From the NCBI GenBank assembly GCA_028826165.1, contig JAPDFW010000056.1, positions 330,001 through 394,000 on the forward strand: a stretch of 64,000 bases of DNA. The letters run 5' to 3'. This document shows, piece after piece, positions 33,998 to 46,369 of the stretch (its first letter is position 1; every line of letters begins with the position of its first letter). Under the pieces are notes generated by a model that searched no databases, was not told where the DNA came from, and saw only the letters and a program-made list of their open reading frames with translations. The DNA is from Anaeramoeba ignava (taxonomy: Eukaryota; Metamonada; Anaeramoebidae). A program made the translations under genes and the position numbers.

Positions 33998-35062
33998 ATG
34001 TCAACTTCAAATCAAGAAAATAAAGATAAGAAAGATAAAAAAGATAAGAAAGATAAGAAAGATAAAAAAGATAAGAAAGATAAGAAAGATAAGAAAGATA
34101 AGAAAGATAAGAAAGATAAAGATAAAAAAGATAAAAAAGATAAGAAAGATAAAGATAAAGATAAGAAAGATAAGAAAGATAAGAAAGATAAGAAAGAAAA
34201 GAAAGATAAGAAAGGCAAAGAAAAGAAAGAAAAGAAAGATAAGAAAGGCAAAGATAAGAAAGAAAAGAAAGAAAATAAAGATAAAGATAAAGATAAGAAA
34301 GATAAGAAAGATAAGAAAGATAAAACAGAAAAGAAAGAAAAGAAAGAAAAGAAAGAAAAGAAAGATAAGAAAGATAAGAAAAAAAAGAAAGATAAAACAG
34401 ATAAAGTTGAAAAAGATAAAAAGGATAAAGAAATTATAAAATCAAATTCAAATCAAATCCAAAAATCAAATTCAAATCAAATCCAAAAATCAAATTCAAA
34501 TCAAATCCAAAAATCAAATCAAATCCAAAAATCAAACCAAATTCAAAAATCAAATCAAATTCAAAAATCAAATCAAATTCAAAAATCAAATCAAATTCAA
34601 ACACCAAAACCAAAACCAAAACCAAAACCAAAAATTAAACTCTCAGAAGAAGAACTTGAAAAACTTCGAACTGATTATCTTTCTGATTTGAAAACTTTTC
34701 TCAAAATAGAAGGATCAGTGGATTATTTCAAAAAATATTTATCTACTTTAATGGCTGAAGAAAATATTAATTTTTGGATTAAAACAGAAAATTTGAGAAA
34801 AATAATTTTACAACAAAGTAATAGTATATTTACAGAATTTATCAAAACAAACGCAGAAAATGAAATTATGATTGAACATGAAATTCGCCAAAAAATAACA
34901 GAAGAAATTGAAAAAGGAAATTATAATGTTCATTTATTTGATGAAGCTCAAGAGGCTGTTATTAATTTAATGGAAAAAGAAACTTTCCAAACTTTCCAAT
35001 TCACTGAATATGCTGATGATTTTTTAACTCAATTAAAAGCAAAACAATTGGAAAATAACTGA
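33998..35062 (+). CDS. RGS-domain protein with (KKD)n N-terminus
   Basis: A 354-residue intronless protein. Residues 10-145 are almost only Lys and Asp/Glu in a KKDKKD or KKDK cadence, encoded by GATAAGAAA-type units. A Ser-Asn-Gln-Ile-Gln-Lys repeat (about 148-200) and a Lys-Pro stretch follow. Residues about 215-350 form an RGS domain: F-KYLSTLMAEENINFWI matches the helix 3/4 core (E-N-I-F-W), then IFTEFI and NAENEI, and a final helix with TFQTFQFTEYADDFL. RGS proteins accelerate GTP hydrolysis by G-alpha subunits. The charged N-terminus could bind membranes or RNA; that is inference. Confidence 0.85.
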   Translation: MSTSNQENKDKKDKKDKKDKKDKKDKKDKKDKKDKKDKKDKDKKDKKDKKDKDKDKKDKKDKKDKKEKKDKKGKEKKEKKDKKGKDKKEKKENKDKDKDKKDKKDKKDKTEKKEKKEKKEKKDKKDKKKKKDKTDKVEKDKKDKEIIKSNSNQIQKSNSNQIQKSNSNQIQKSNQIQKSNQIQKSNQIQKSNQIQKSNQIQTPKPKPKPKPKIKLSEEELEKLRTDYLSDLKTFLKIEGSVDYFKKYLSTLMAEENINFWIKTENLRKIILQQSNSIFTEFIKTNAENEIMIEHEIRQKITEEIEKGNYNVHLFDEAQEAVINLMEKETFQTFQFTEYADDFLTQLKAKQLENN

Positions 35063-35205
35063 TTCAAAAACAATTTTTCTTTCTTTTTTTTCTTTCTTTT
35101 TTTTTCAAATTGTTTGTTAATTTCCAAACTTAATAAAAAAATTTAATTTTTTTCATTTTCATTTTTTTCATTTTTTATTTTCTTTCATTTTCTTTTATTT
35201 TTAAA

Positions 35206-38200
35206 ATGGTAACGATTTATTTAATTAAAAAATACAAAAAAAAATTTCTTTCAATTTTTATATTTATATTTATATTTATATTTATTTTTATTTAAATTTA
35301 TAATAAAAAGAGTAACCAAAATCAAGGTAAATTTTATTTCATCTTTCTTTTTATTATGTAAAATTTGGAACTAAAAAAAAAATCATTTAAAATAATAAAT
35401 CAAAATAATGAAATAAATGGAGAAGAAGTTGAAATTCTTTCAAAAATATCACCTGAATTAGAACTTGATATGGGAGATCCAAAATGGACAAATAGAAGAG
35501 ATGCACTTCAATTAGTTTTAGAAGTATTAAATGTTCCAAAAATGGCTAAAGGAAATTACGATAAACTTGTTGAAATTTTAAGAAATGTTTTATCTAATGA
35601 TTCTAATTTAGTTGTTAGTGGAATTTGTATTCAATGTATTGAAAAATTAGCACTTGGATTAAGAAATGATTTCAAACAATATGTTAGTGGAATAATAACA
35701 CCATTATTTTATAAATTTAAAGAAAAAAAACTTGAAGAAGTAGTAACAAATACATTATTTTCAATGCATCCATATTGTTATGGATTAAATGATATTATTG
35801 AATGTAAATTTATTTTATTCTTTCATTTTTAAAATCAAAATTAAAATTTAAATTTAAAATCTAATAATAATAATAGCATTAACACAAGCAATTCAACACA
35901 GAACACCTAAAATAAGATCAGATACAATAACATGGCTTGGAAAATTATTTGGAAGATTAAGTAAATATGAAATTATCCAATCAATCAAACCATTAACAGA
36001 ATTATTATTCAAATCAGTTGATGATACAGTTCCAGCAGTTAGAGATGCAGCATCTAAAACAATTGGAGAAATGGTAACAATAACAGGAGATAAAGTTATT
36101 GAACCATTACTTTCAGAAATCAAACCACCAACAATCAAAAAAATTAAAAAGAATTATCCAAATCAAAATATATTAGATCAAGCAAATTCAACACCAGCTA
36201 TTCCAACAACATCAACACAACCAATTACTAAAGAAGATGAACAAGAAGAAATTCAAGAATCTAAACCAACAAAACAATCAAAAAAGAAACCAATAAAATC
36301 AACCAAACAGAAAACCAAAAAGAAAACAGAAACCAATATTGAATCAAATGAAAATTTAAATCAATCTCAACAACAAAATATTCCAATAATAAATCAAAAT
36401 AATGAAATAACTGGAGAAGAAGTTGAAATTCTTTCAAAAATATCACCTGAATTAGAACTTGATATGGGAGATCCAAAATGGACAAATAGAAGAGATGCAC
36501 TTCAATTAGTTTTAGAAGTATTAAATGTTCCAAAAATGGCTAAAGGAAATTACGATAAACTTGTTGAAATTTTAAGAAATGTTTTATCTAATGATTCTAA
36601 TTTAGTTGTGAGTGGAATTTGTATTCAATGTATTGAAAAATTAGCACTTGGATTAAGAAATGATTTTAAACAATATGTTAGTGGAATAATAACACCATTA
36701 TTTTACAAATTTAAAGAAAAAAAACTTGAAGAAGTAGTAACAAATACATTATTTTCAATGCATCCAAATTGTTATGAATTAAATGATATTATTGAATGTA
36801 AATTTATTTTATTCTTTCATTTTTAAAATTAAAATTAAAATTAAAATTAAAAATTCAAAATTAAAATTAAAATAATAATTAAAATTAAATCAAATAATAA
36901 TAATAATAGCATTAACACAAGCAATTCAACATAGAACACCTAAAATAAGATCAGATACAATAACATGGCTTGGAAAATTATTTGGAAGATTAAGTAAATA
37001 TGAAATTCTTCAATCAATCAAACCAATAACAGAATTATTATTCAAATCAGTTGATGATACAGTTCCAGCAGTTAGAGATGCAGCATCTAAAACAATTGGA
37101 GAAATGGTAACAATAACAGGAGATAAAGTTATTGAACCATTACTTTCAGAAATCAAACCACCAACAATCAAAAAAATTAAAAAGAATTATCCAAATCAAA
37201 ATATATTAGATCAAGCAAATTCAACACCAAATGATTCAAAAACAACATCATTTATTCCAACATCAACACCAACAACATCAACACAACCAATTACTAAAGA
37301 AGATGAACAAGAAGAAATTCAAGAATCTAAACCAACAAAACAATCAAAAAAGAAACCAACAAAATCAACCAAAGCAAAACCATCAAGAAAAATTCCAAAA
37401 ACAGAAAAATATTCTTTAGAAACCAATATTGAATCAAATGAAAATGCAAATGAAAATTTAAATCAATCTCAACAACAAAATATTCCAATAACAAATCAAA
37501 ATAATGAAATAAATGGAGAAGAAGTTGAAATTCTTTCAAAAATATCACCTGAATTAGAACTTGATATGGGAGATCCAAAATGGGCAAATAGAAGAGATGC
37601 ACTTCAATCTGTTTTAGAAGTATTAAATGTTCCAAAAATGGCTAAAGGAAATTACGATAAACTTGTTGAAATTTTAAGAAATGTTTTATCTAATGATTCT
37701 AATTTAGTTGTTAGTGGAATTTGTATTCAATGTATTGAAAAATTAGCACTTGGATTAAGAAATGATTTTAAACAATATGCTAGTGGAATAATAACACCAT
37801 TATTTTACAAATTTAAAGAAAAAAAACTTGAAGAAGTAGTAACAAATACATTATTTTCAATGCATCCAAATTGTTATGAATTAAATGATATTATTGAATG
37901 TAAATTTATTTTATTCTTTCATTTTTAAAATTAAAATTAAAATTATAATTAAAATTAAAATTAAAATTAAAATTCAAATTATAATTAAAATTAAAATTAT
38001 AATTAAAATTAAAATTAAAATTAAAATTAAAATTAAAATTAAAATTAAAATCAAAATCAAATCAAATAATAATAATAATAGCATTAACACAAGCAATTCA
38101 ACATAGAACACCTAAAATAAGATCAGATACAATAACATGGCTTGGAAAATTATTTGGAAGATTAAGTAAATATGAAATTCTTCAATCAATCAAACCATTA

Positions 38201-41200
38201 ACAGAATTATTATTCAAATCAGTTGATGATACAGTTCCAGCAGTTAGAGATGCAGCATCTAAAACAATTGGAGAAATGGTAACAATAACAGGAGATAAAG
38301 TTATTGAACCATTACTTTCAGAAATCAAACCACCAACAATCAAAAAAATTAAAAAGAATTATCCAAATCAAAATATATTAGATCAAGCAAATTCAATACC
38401 AAATGATTCAAAAACAACATCATTTATTCCAACATCAACACTAACAACATCAACACAACCAATTACTAAAGAAGATGAAAAAGAAGAAGTTCAAGAATCT
38501 AAACCAACAAAACAATCAAAAAAGAAACCAACAAAATCAACCAAAGCAAAACCATCAAGAAAAATTCCAAAAACAGAAAAATATTCTTTAGAAACCAATA
38601 TTGAATCAAATGAAAATGCAAATGAAAATTTAAATCAATCTCAACAACAAAATATTCCAATAACAAATCAAAATAATGAAATAAATGGAGAAGAAGTTGA
38701 AATTCTTTCAAAAATATCACCTGAATTAGAACTTGATATGGGAGATCCAAAATGGACAAATAGAAGAGATGCACTTCAATTAGTTTTAGAAGTATTAAAT
38801 GTTCCAAAAATGGCTAAAGGAAATTACGATAAACTTGTTGAAATTTTAAGAAATGTTTTATCTAATGATTCTAATTTAGTTGTTAGTGGAATTTGTATTC
38901 AATGTATTGAAAAATTAGCACTTGGATTAAGAAATGATTTCAAACAATATGTTAGTGGAATAATAACACCATTATTTTATAAATTTAAAGAAAAAAAACT
39001 TGAAGAAGTAGTAACAAATACATTATTTTCAATGCATCCAAATTGTTATGAATTAAATGATATTATTGAATGTAAATTTATTTTATTCTTTCATTTTTAA
39101 AATTAAAATTAAAATTAAAATTAAAATTAAAATTAAAATAATAATAGCATTAACACAAGCAATTCAACATAGAACACCTAAAATAAGATCAGATACAATA
39201 ACATGGCTTGGAAAATTATTTGGAAGATTAAGTAAATATGAAATTCTTCAATCAATCAAACCAATAACAGAATTATTATTCAAATCAGTTGATGATACAG
39301 TTCCAGCAGTTAGAGATGCAGCATCTAAAACAATTGGAGAAATGGTAACAATAACTGGAGATAAAGTTATTGAACCATTACTTTCAGAAATCAAACCACC
39401 AACAATCAAAAAAATTAAAAAGAATTATCCAAATCAAAATATATTAGATCAAGCAAATTCAACACCAAATGATTCAAAAACAACATCATTTATTCCAACA
39501 TCAACACCAACAACATCAACACAACCAATTATTATAGAAGATGAACAAGAAGAAGTTCAAGAATCTAAACCAACAAAACAATCAAAAAAGAAACCAACAA
39601 AATCAACCAAACAGAAAACCAAAAAGAAAACAGAAACCAATATTGAATCAAATGAAAATGCAAATGAAAATTTAAATCAATCTCAACAAAAAAATATTCC
39701 AATAACAAATCAAAATAATGAAATAAATGGAGAAGAAGTTGAAATTCTTTCAAAAATATCACCTGAATTAGAACTTGATATGGGAGATCCAAAATGGACA
39801 AATAGAAGAGATGCACTTCAATTAGTTTTAGAAGTATTAAATGTTCCAAAAATGGCTAAAGGAAATTATGATAAACTTGTTGAAATTTTAAGAAATGTTT
39901 TATCTAATGATTCTAATTTAGTTGTTAGTGGAATTTGTATTCAATGTATTGAAAAATTAGCACTTGGATTAAGAAATGATTTCAAACAATATGTTAGTGG
40001 AATAATAACACCATTATTTTATAAATTTAAAGAAAAAAAACTTGAAGAAGTAGTAACAAATACATTATTTTCAATGCATCCAAATTGTTATGAATTAAAT
40101 GATATTATTGAATGTAAATTTATTTTATTCTTTCATTTTTAAAATTAAAATTAAAATTAAAATTAAAATTAAAATTAAAATAATAATAGCATTAACACAA
40201 GCAATTCAACACAGAACACCTAAAATAAGATCAGATACAATAACATGGCTTGGAAAATTATTTGGAAGATTAAGTAAATATGAAATTCTTCAATCAATCA
40301 AACCATTAACAGAATTATTATTCAAATCAGTTGATGATACAGTTCCAGCAGTTAGAGATGCAGCATCTAAAACAATTGGAGAAATGGTAACAATAACTGG
40401 AGATAAAGTTATTGAACCATTACTTTCAGAAATCAAACCACCAACAATCAAAAAAATTAAAAAGAATTATCCAAATCAAAATATATTAGATCAAGCAAAT
40501 TCAACACCAGTTAGTTCAAAAACAACATCATTTATTCCAACATCAACACCAACAACATCAACACAACCAATTATTATAGAAGATGAACAAGAAGATGAAA
40601 AAGATGATCAGAATGAAACTAATATTAATGAGGATAATGAACAAAAAAAGCAACCACCTAAAAAACAAACAACTAAAAAAACTACAAAAATAACCAAAAA
40701 ATCAACTGCTAAAAACCCAAAGAAAACACAAACAAAAACAAAACCATCACAAAATAAAAAAGAAGAAAAACCAAAACCAACACCAACAACAACAAATGAA
40801 AATACAGGCTTTGATCCATTATCATTAGTTGATCCAGTTGATGTTCTCTCTAAAATACCAACTGATCTTGAAGAAAACATGAAAGAACATAAATGGACAA
40901 TTAGAAGAGATGCACTTCAATCTGTTTTAGAAGTATTAAATGTTCAAAAAATGGCTAAAGGAAGTTATGATAAACTTGTTGAACTTTTAACTAATACTTT
41001 ATCCAGTGATTCTAATTTAGTTGTAAATGGAATTTGTATTCAATGTATTGAAAAATTAGCACTTGGATTAAGAAATGATTTCAAACCATATTATGCTCCA
41101 CTTATACCATTATTATTCTTTAAATTTAAAGAAAAAAAACTTGAAGAAGCAGTAACAAATGCGTTATTTTCAATGCATCCATATTGTTATGGATTAAATG

Positions 41201-44200
41201 ATATTATGGAACGTAAATTTATTTTATTAAATTTATTAATTTAAAATCAAAATTAAAATTAAAAATAAAAATAATCAATAGAATTAACTGAAGCAATTCA
41301 ACATAAAACACCTAAAATAAGATCAGATACAATAACATGGCTTGGAAAATTATTTGCAAAATTAAAAAAATATGAAATTATTCAATCAATCAAAACAATA
41401 ACAGAATTATTATTCAAAGCAGTTGATGATACAGTTCCAGCAGTTAGAGATGCAGCATCTAAAGCTATTGGAGAAATGGTAACAATAACAGGAGATAAAG
41501 TTATTGAACCATTACTTTCAGAAATCAACCCAACTACACTTAAAAAAATCAAAAAGAATTATCCAAATCAAAGTATATTAGATCAAGCAAATTCAACACC
41601 AGTTGAAATTCCAGTTGCAGAAAAAAAACAAACAAAATCAAAAAGTACTAAAAAAACAAAAGGAGCAAACAAAGCAAAAACAAAAACAAAAGGAAAAGGA
41701 AAAGGAGGGAAAACAAAGGGAAAAACAACGAAAACAAATCAGAAACCGAAGAAAGAAGCAACGAAAAAAGCGAAATCACCTTCTGTCGACAATCAACCAA
41801 TAGACAACGCAAATATTGATGATGATTTCGTTGTTGATGATTCAAATGTTCCTGTATTAGATTCAGTTAAATCTAAATGGGAAGAGATGATTCCCCAGTC
41901 AACCCGCGAGGATTTAGAGAGTTCGAAATGGAAAGAACGTGTTTCGGGTGTTGATGAATGTGACGAGATTTTCAGTGGATTTGACGCAAACAAAACAACA
42001 GAGAATTTTGGAATAATTTTCCGCGGACTTGAAAATATTTTCCACGATCCAAATATTCAAGTGATGCAAAAATCATTGAAATGTTTCCAGAAATTATTAT
42101 ATAAAACAAAGAGAGTATCGCGAGCAATTCTTCCCGAATTCATTCCGCAGGTGATCAACAAAATATCCGATCCAAAATTAAAAACGACCATTTTCGAAGT
42201 TCTTACTAGTTTAACGGAAATATTCACAACCCAAAAAATTTTCCAGAATATTTACGAACCAGCACTTAGCCATAAGAGCCCTAAAGTATTAACAGAAGTG
42301 CTAAATTGGATTAATACAGCACTTCTTGAATTCGGGACGCCGACTCTTGATGTGAAAGGATTCCTTGAATTCATCAAAAAATGTTTTGGTAACACAAATC
42401 CACTTGTGAAGAAAGCTGCTCTTGATGTTGTTCATACATCTCGTTTGTATTTTGGCGAATCAATTCGCGTTGTTTTTGAAGAGCTCAGTCCTTCAATATT
42501 GAAAACAATTGATGCCACAATCGAAAAAGCTTCAAAAGCACAAGTACCAACACCAACAAAAACAATGAGAATTCCTAAAGAATCGCCGAAAAAACAAGAA
42601 TCCAAAAAACCGAAGAAAACTTCGAAATCAAAAACATCAGGAAAATCGAAAGCAAAACCAAAAGCAAAACCAAAAGCGAAACCAAAAGCGAAAGCAAAAA
42701 CAACGAAAAAACCGCAAAAAGGCAAAGCGGAACCAGCACCACAGCAAAATTCGCAACAACAAATTGACGAAGAGTTGGTGAATCTTTTGAAATCCAAGGA
42801 TTGGAAAATGCGACAAAAAGCACTTGAAACATTGCAATCAATTTTCAAATCATGCACAGAAAAAACATCTTTTCCGTTTCAAACGGAAATATTTGAATTA
42901 TTAAAAGGACGGTTATCAGAAACAAACAAAAACCTAGTGGTTGTAGTAATCCAAACACTTGAAGCGATAGCAGTGCCTAGCGGGAGCGATCTGAAGCCAC
43001 ATGTAGGAACGATTATGCCTATTGTGCTAACGAATTTCAACGACAAAAAACCGAACATGCGGGAGGCAGTGAGACTGTGTCTGAATGAATGGACAAAACA
43101 AATAGGATTCGATGATTTCCTCCCGATTATTCCTGAAGGACTCAGCTCGCTCAAACTGTCGGAGGCGCGCCAAGACATGTGTGAGTGGATTGCGGCCAGT
43201 ATTCCCACTGTCAAAAAAGCGGATCTTCTCATCCCGATAATGAAACCCATCTTTTTATGTGCCGAGGATAGACTCGCAGGCACAAGAAAAGCTGCTGAGG
43301 ATTCGATCCGAGAAATGATTCTCCAGATCGGCCATAAAAAAATCGCAATCCAAATGGATGGTCTTAAACCAACTACACAGCGCACTATAAATTCTATTCT
43401 TGAAAAATATGCGGATTTGAAACCCATTAAAAAAGAACCCGCAAAAGGAAAGAAACCAAGGAAAAAAAAAGAAGAAACAAACCAGAACAGAAAAAAATCA
43501 CCTGTCAAAAAAAAGGGAAAATCAACAAAAACAAAATCAACAACTGGAAAATCAAAAGCGAAATCAACGAATAAATCAAAAAAGGAGGACAATTCCAACG
43601 CGCAAAACACTGCAGACAGCGAGACAGGAATTTTGAAGATGATCAAAAACGGGAAGAAGAAAAGAGAGGAGCAAATCCACCAAAACAGGTTCAGTGTGGA
43701 AGATTCAAAGAAGGTGCAGGAATTCTTCGATTGGATAAGAGAAGCTGCCAAACTGCTTGTAGAAGAATCTGTCCACGAGCTTCTTTTCTCAGCCAACTTC
43801 AAACTTTTCATCAAGGGAATTGATGCAGTACAAAAATCGATCCAAACACAACCGAAAACAGTGCTTGAAACAGTCGACATTTTCTTCTCGTTTTCAGCAA
43901 TTCGTCTTCATGAAGGAAACATGACGGGATCGATTAAGGTGCTTGAGTTTCTTGTTGAGCTATTTAAATACTTATCAGCAAGCACTTATCAGTTGACAGA
44001 ATGCGAGGCGGGAATAATTATGCCGATACTTATCGACAAAGTTGGCGGAAAAGATAATCTGCGCAACCCAATTAAGGAGATTTTCTCAATGGTGAACGAA
44101 ATGTATCCTCATCCAAAACTGTTTGTTTTCTATCTCGATGGATTGAAGCACAAAAACGCGAAAGTGAAAGCGGAGTGTCTCGATGAAATGACGCGAATTG

Positions 44201-46169
44201 TGCAAAAAACTCGCGTTACCGAACTCATTCAACCACGCAAAATGCTTCCCTTCAATTGGTGCGCTTGTGACCGATCGCGATACCACAATAAGAAACAACT
44301 CGCTTAATCTTCTTGTTGAGTCGTATTTGTGGCTTGGATACGACGAATTCCAAAAATGTGTGCTTGATCTCTCACCAGCAGCAAAATCCACAATCGAGGA
44401 CAAAATCAAAAAGGCTCCTCCTTGTCATCCTTTGGAAACAACAGCTAAAAAAGGTGCAGGAAAAAATAAAGGAAAATCAAAAGGAAAAAATGCAGGCAAA
44501 AAAAACGACAATTCGGGACAAAAAATGACAAAGCTCAAAACGAAAGGAAAAGGCAAAACAGAAAAGAACGACGATGGCGGTAATGGCAAAAACAAGACTC
44601 CGCGTCTTTTTACGCTTGATATGGAGAGTTTGCAGTTGCCAAAGGTGGAGTTTGTGGATGTGCCTACACAAGTGATGAAACCAACACCTTCGCCAATCAA
44701 AACAATGCATCCACCTCGCCTGCCATCTCAACTGAGGAAATCTGGGGCCAATACACGCACATCAGAGATCTATCAACTAATTTCACAACTGACAACATAC
44801 AATCCACCAGAAATGATGGAGGCACTATCTCAGGTAACCCAGAAAGTGTTCCTGCGCAAGGACGAGGCAATTGTACCTTACATCAAGAACATCGTGCTTA
44901 CACTTGCGGCGCAGATCCACTTCCTCTTTGTAAGCAAACCGCCAGAAACATCAAGAAGAAGCAAAAGTGCGAAATCGGACTTATCCTCAGATTCCCAGCT
45001 TGCGGCAAAGATTTTCGATACTCTCATAGCCATATACAACGAAACCCATCTTGTCGACACGCTCGATCTCTCCTCGACCCAGCATCTTCTCCAGGAATCC
45101 TTGATCTTCCTTGTCTCCAAACAGATCAAAATCCTGGACACCCAAGATTCACTTTGCAAACAGATCAACATCCTCATTTTAAAAATACTCGAGAACACCC
45201 ACAAGAACATCATGTATGCCAGCATTATCCGCACACTCCGACTTCTTCTTTCCTCGCCGTATTCGGAGTTGGGACTCAGCAATCTCCAGTCTCCGCCCAT
45301 GTTTGAGAACCAGAGGGATGAGTCTCAGTCGAATCGAAAATCGCAAAAAAGAGCCAAGGATTTGAACCAAAAAACGGAGTTCACAATTCTGCTCCTCAAA
45401 TGCCTGTTCTATTTGGTTCGCAATCTCCCGCGCAATATCAACCATCTGAATCTGGATTCATTGATGTTTGAGATCCATCTGTTCCTGAACACTCATCCTG
45501 TTCACATTAATCCACGATCCAAAAAATGGAAATATGAAAACGATTTTTCGTTGCGCGCAATCAAAACGCTTCTTGTAGAGATCATCAATATCAAGAAGTC
45601 AGATGTTCTCAATCATCTCACAAAAATCCCGCTTGATTCAAATCCTGTCATTGTTTCTTATATCAAAATGATCCTCAAATCATCCAATCTTGACGTCGAT
45701 TTTGATGAAAAAGGACGATTTCAAAACTCCCACAAAATATCCCAAATCAAAAGCACAAAATACCTCCGACGAAACCATTCCTGATGAGGTTTCAACCCAA
45801 TTGGACCAAATACTGTCAAAGGTTGTTGATCCGCAAAAATCAACGCAAGCATTCACTGATTTGCATCAATTTTCTGTCAAAAATCCTTCTGTTGATATCC
45901 AGCAAAAATTGACAAAATTCCCAGAAACTATTCGTGGTTATATTTCACGTGGTTTGTCTCTTAGAAACTCGGAACACAAACACCGTGTTTTGGGTTTAAA
46001 AACTTCAGATGATTTGAGAAAGAATTTAAATCAATTGAAATTTCTTCTTGATCAAAAGAAAAAATCACAACAAGTTCGACAACCAAGAAAATTTAACTTA
46101 AAAGAACAATTTTCAATTGCTGGATTGAGAGATAGATTGGATGCTTTGAAAAAAAGATCAAATAAATAA
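35206..46169 (+). CDS. CKAP5: XMAP215/ch-TOG microtubule polymerase with amplified TOG array
   Basis: I read exons 35423-35803, 35877-36797, 36910-37899, 38082-39071, 39148-40113, 40190-41212 and 41282-46169, preceded tentatively by 35206-35208 (ATG) and 35311-35326. Removing one base at ~44247 (CCC) and one at ~45705 (A-run) gives a total divisible by three: about 3,390 residues, against ~2,000 in animals. Six TOG1/2-type domains (for example PKWTNRRDALQLVLEVLN, NLVVSGICIQCIEKLA, TVPAVRDAASKTIGEM), joined by Lys/Ser/Thr/Pro linkers, precede three divergent TOG domains at about 41850-42530, 42770-43430 and 43640-44415, then the conserved C-terminal helical region ending in FPETIRGYISRGL. TOG domains bind curved tubulin; linkers bind lattice. 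The amplified array is AT-rich, the downstream half GC-richer. Confidence 0.9.
35423..41600 (+). repeat. Six-copy tandem TOG module (exon-intron-exon), ~1.03-1.17 kb period
   Basis: The marker ATGGTAACAATAAC occurs at 36071, 37104, 38276, 39342, 40384 and 41476. Each unit carries the 5' half of a TOG domain, a phase-1 intron and the 3' half plus linker. Units 1-5 are nearly identical at DNA level; unit 6 is more divergent. The introns (35804-35876, 36798-36909, 37900-38081, 39072-39147, 40114-40189, 41213-41281) are 73, 112, 182, 76, 76 and 69 nt and differ chiefly in the number of AAAATT units. Confidence 0.93.
44240..44255 (+). other. Single-base frameshift in the TOG gene (C-run)
   Basis: The reading through RKMLPF runs into a stop at 44307, while PSIGALVTDRDTTIRN continues TOG domain 9 in the next frame. 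Dropping one C from a CCC run joins them. No AG acceptor lies nearby, so no intron explains it. Confidence 0.75.
45695..45715 (+). other. Single-base frameshift in the TOG gene (A-run)
   Basis: The upstream frame reaches a stop at 45784; the downstream frame carries the conserved C-terminal helix to 46169. Dropping one A from AAAAA joins them. A 19-nt GT-AG intron at 45693-45711 would also restore frame but would be exceptionally short. Confidence 0.65.
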
Positions 46170-46369
46170 ATAAGAAAATTATTATTATTAATAAAAAAGA
46201 AAGAAAATTATTATTAATAAAAAAGAAAGAAAAATTATTATTATTATTAAAAAAGAAAGAAAATTATTTTTAAAAAAAGAAAAGTCAAAATTAATAAAAA
46301 AAAAGAAAAAAAAAAGAAAAAATTTTTTTTTATTTAATTAATTTTCATTTTTTTCCTTTCTTTTTTCAA
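46170..46369 (+). promoter_or_regulatory. Spacer with AAAATTATTATT repeats and TTTTCATTTTT motif
   Basis: A 200-base gap. Its first half is an irregular AAAGAAAATTATTATTAAT repeat; TTTTCATTTTTTTCC lies at 46342-46356, just before the ATG of the next gene. Confidence 0.4.

Noticed and set aside
35365-35832. Separate short single-TOG gene
   Set aside because: It lacks an ATG, ends inside a phase-1 intron, and splices in frame to the next half-domain exactly as the other units do.
36071-41244. Several independent tandem TOG genes
   Set aside because: Each apparent stop lies in an intron with the same donor and acceptor; joined exons keep phase through all units into the large last exon.
42432-43880. 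Minus-strand ORFs opposite the TOG gene
   Set aside because: Antisense of Lys/Ser-rich coding sequence with no conserved motif; the plus-strand frame carries TOG domains.
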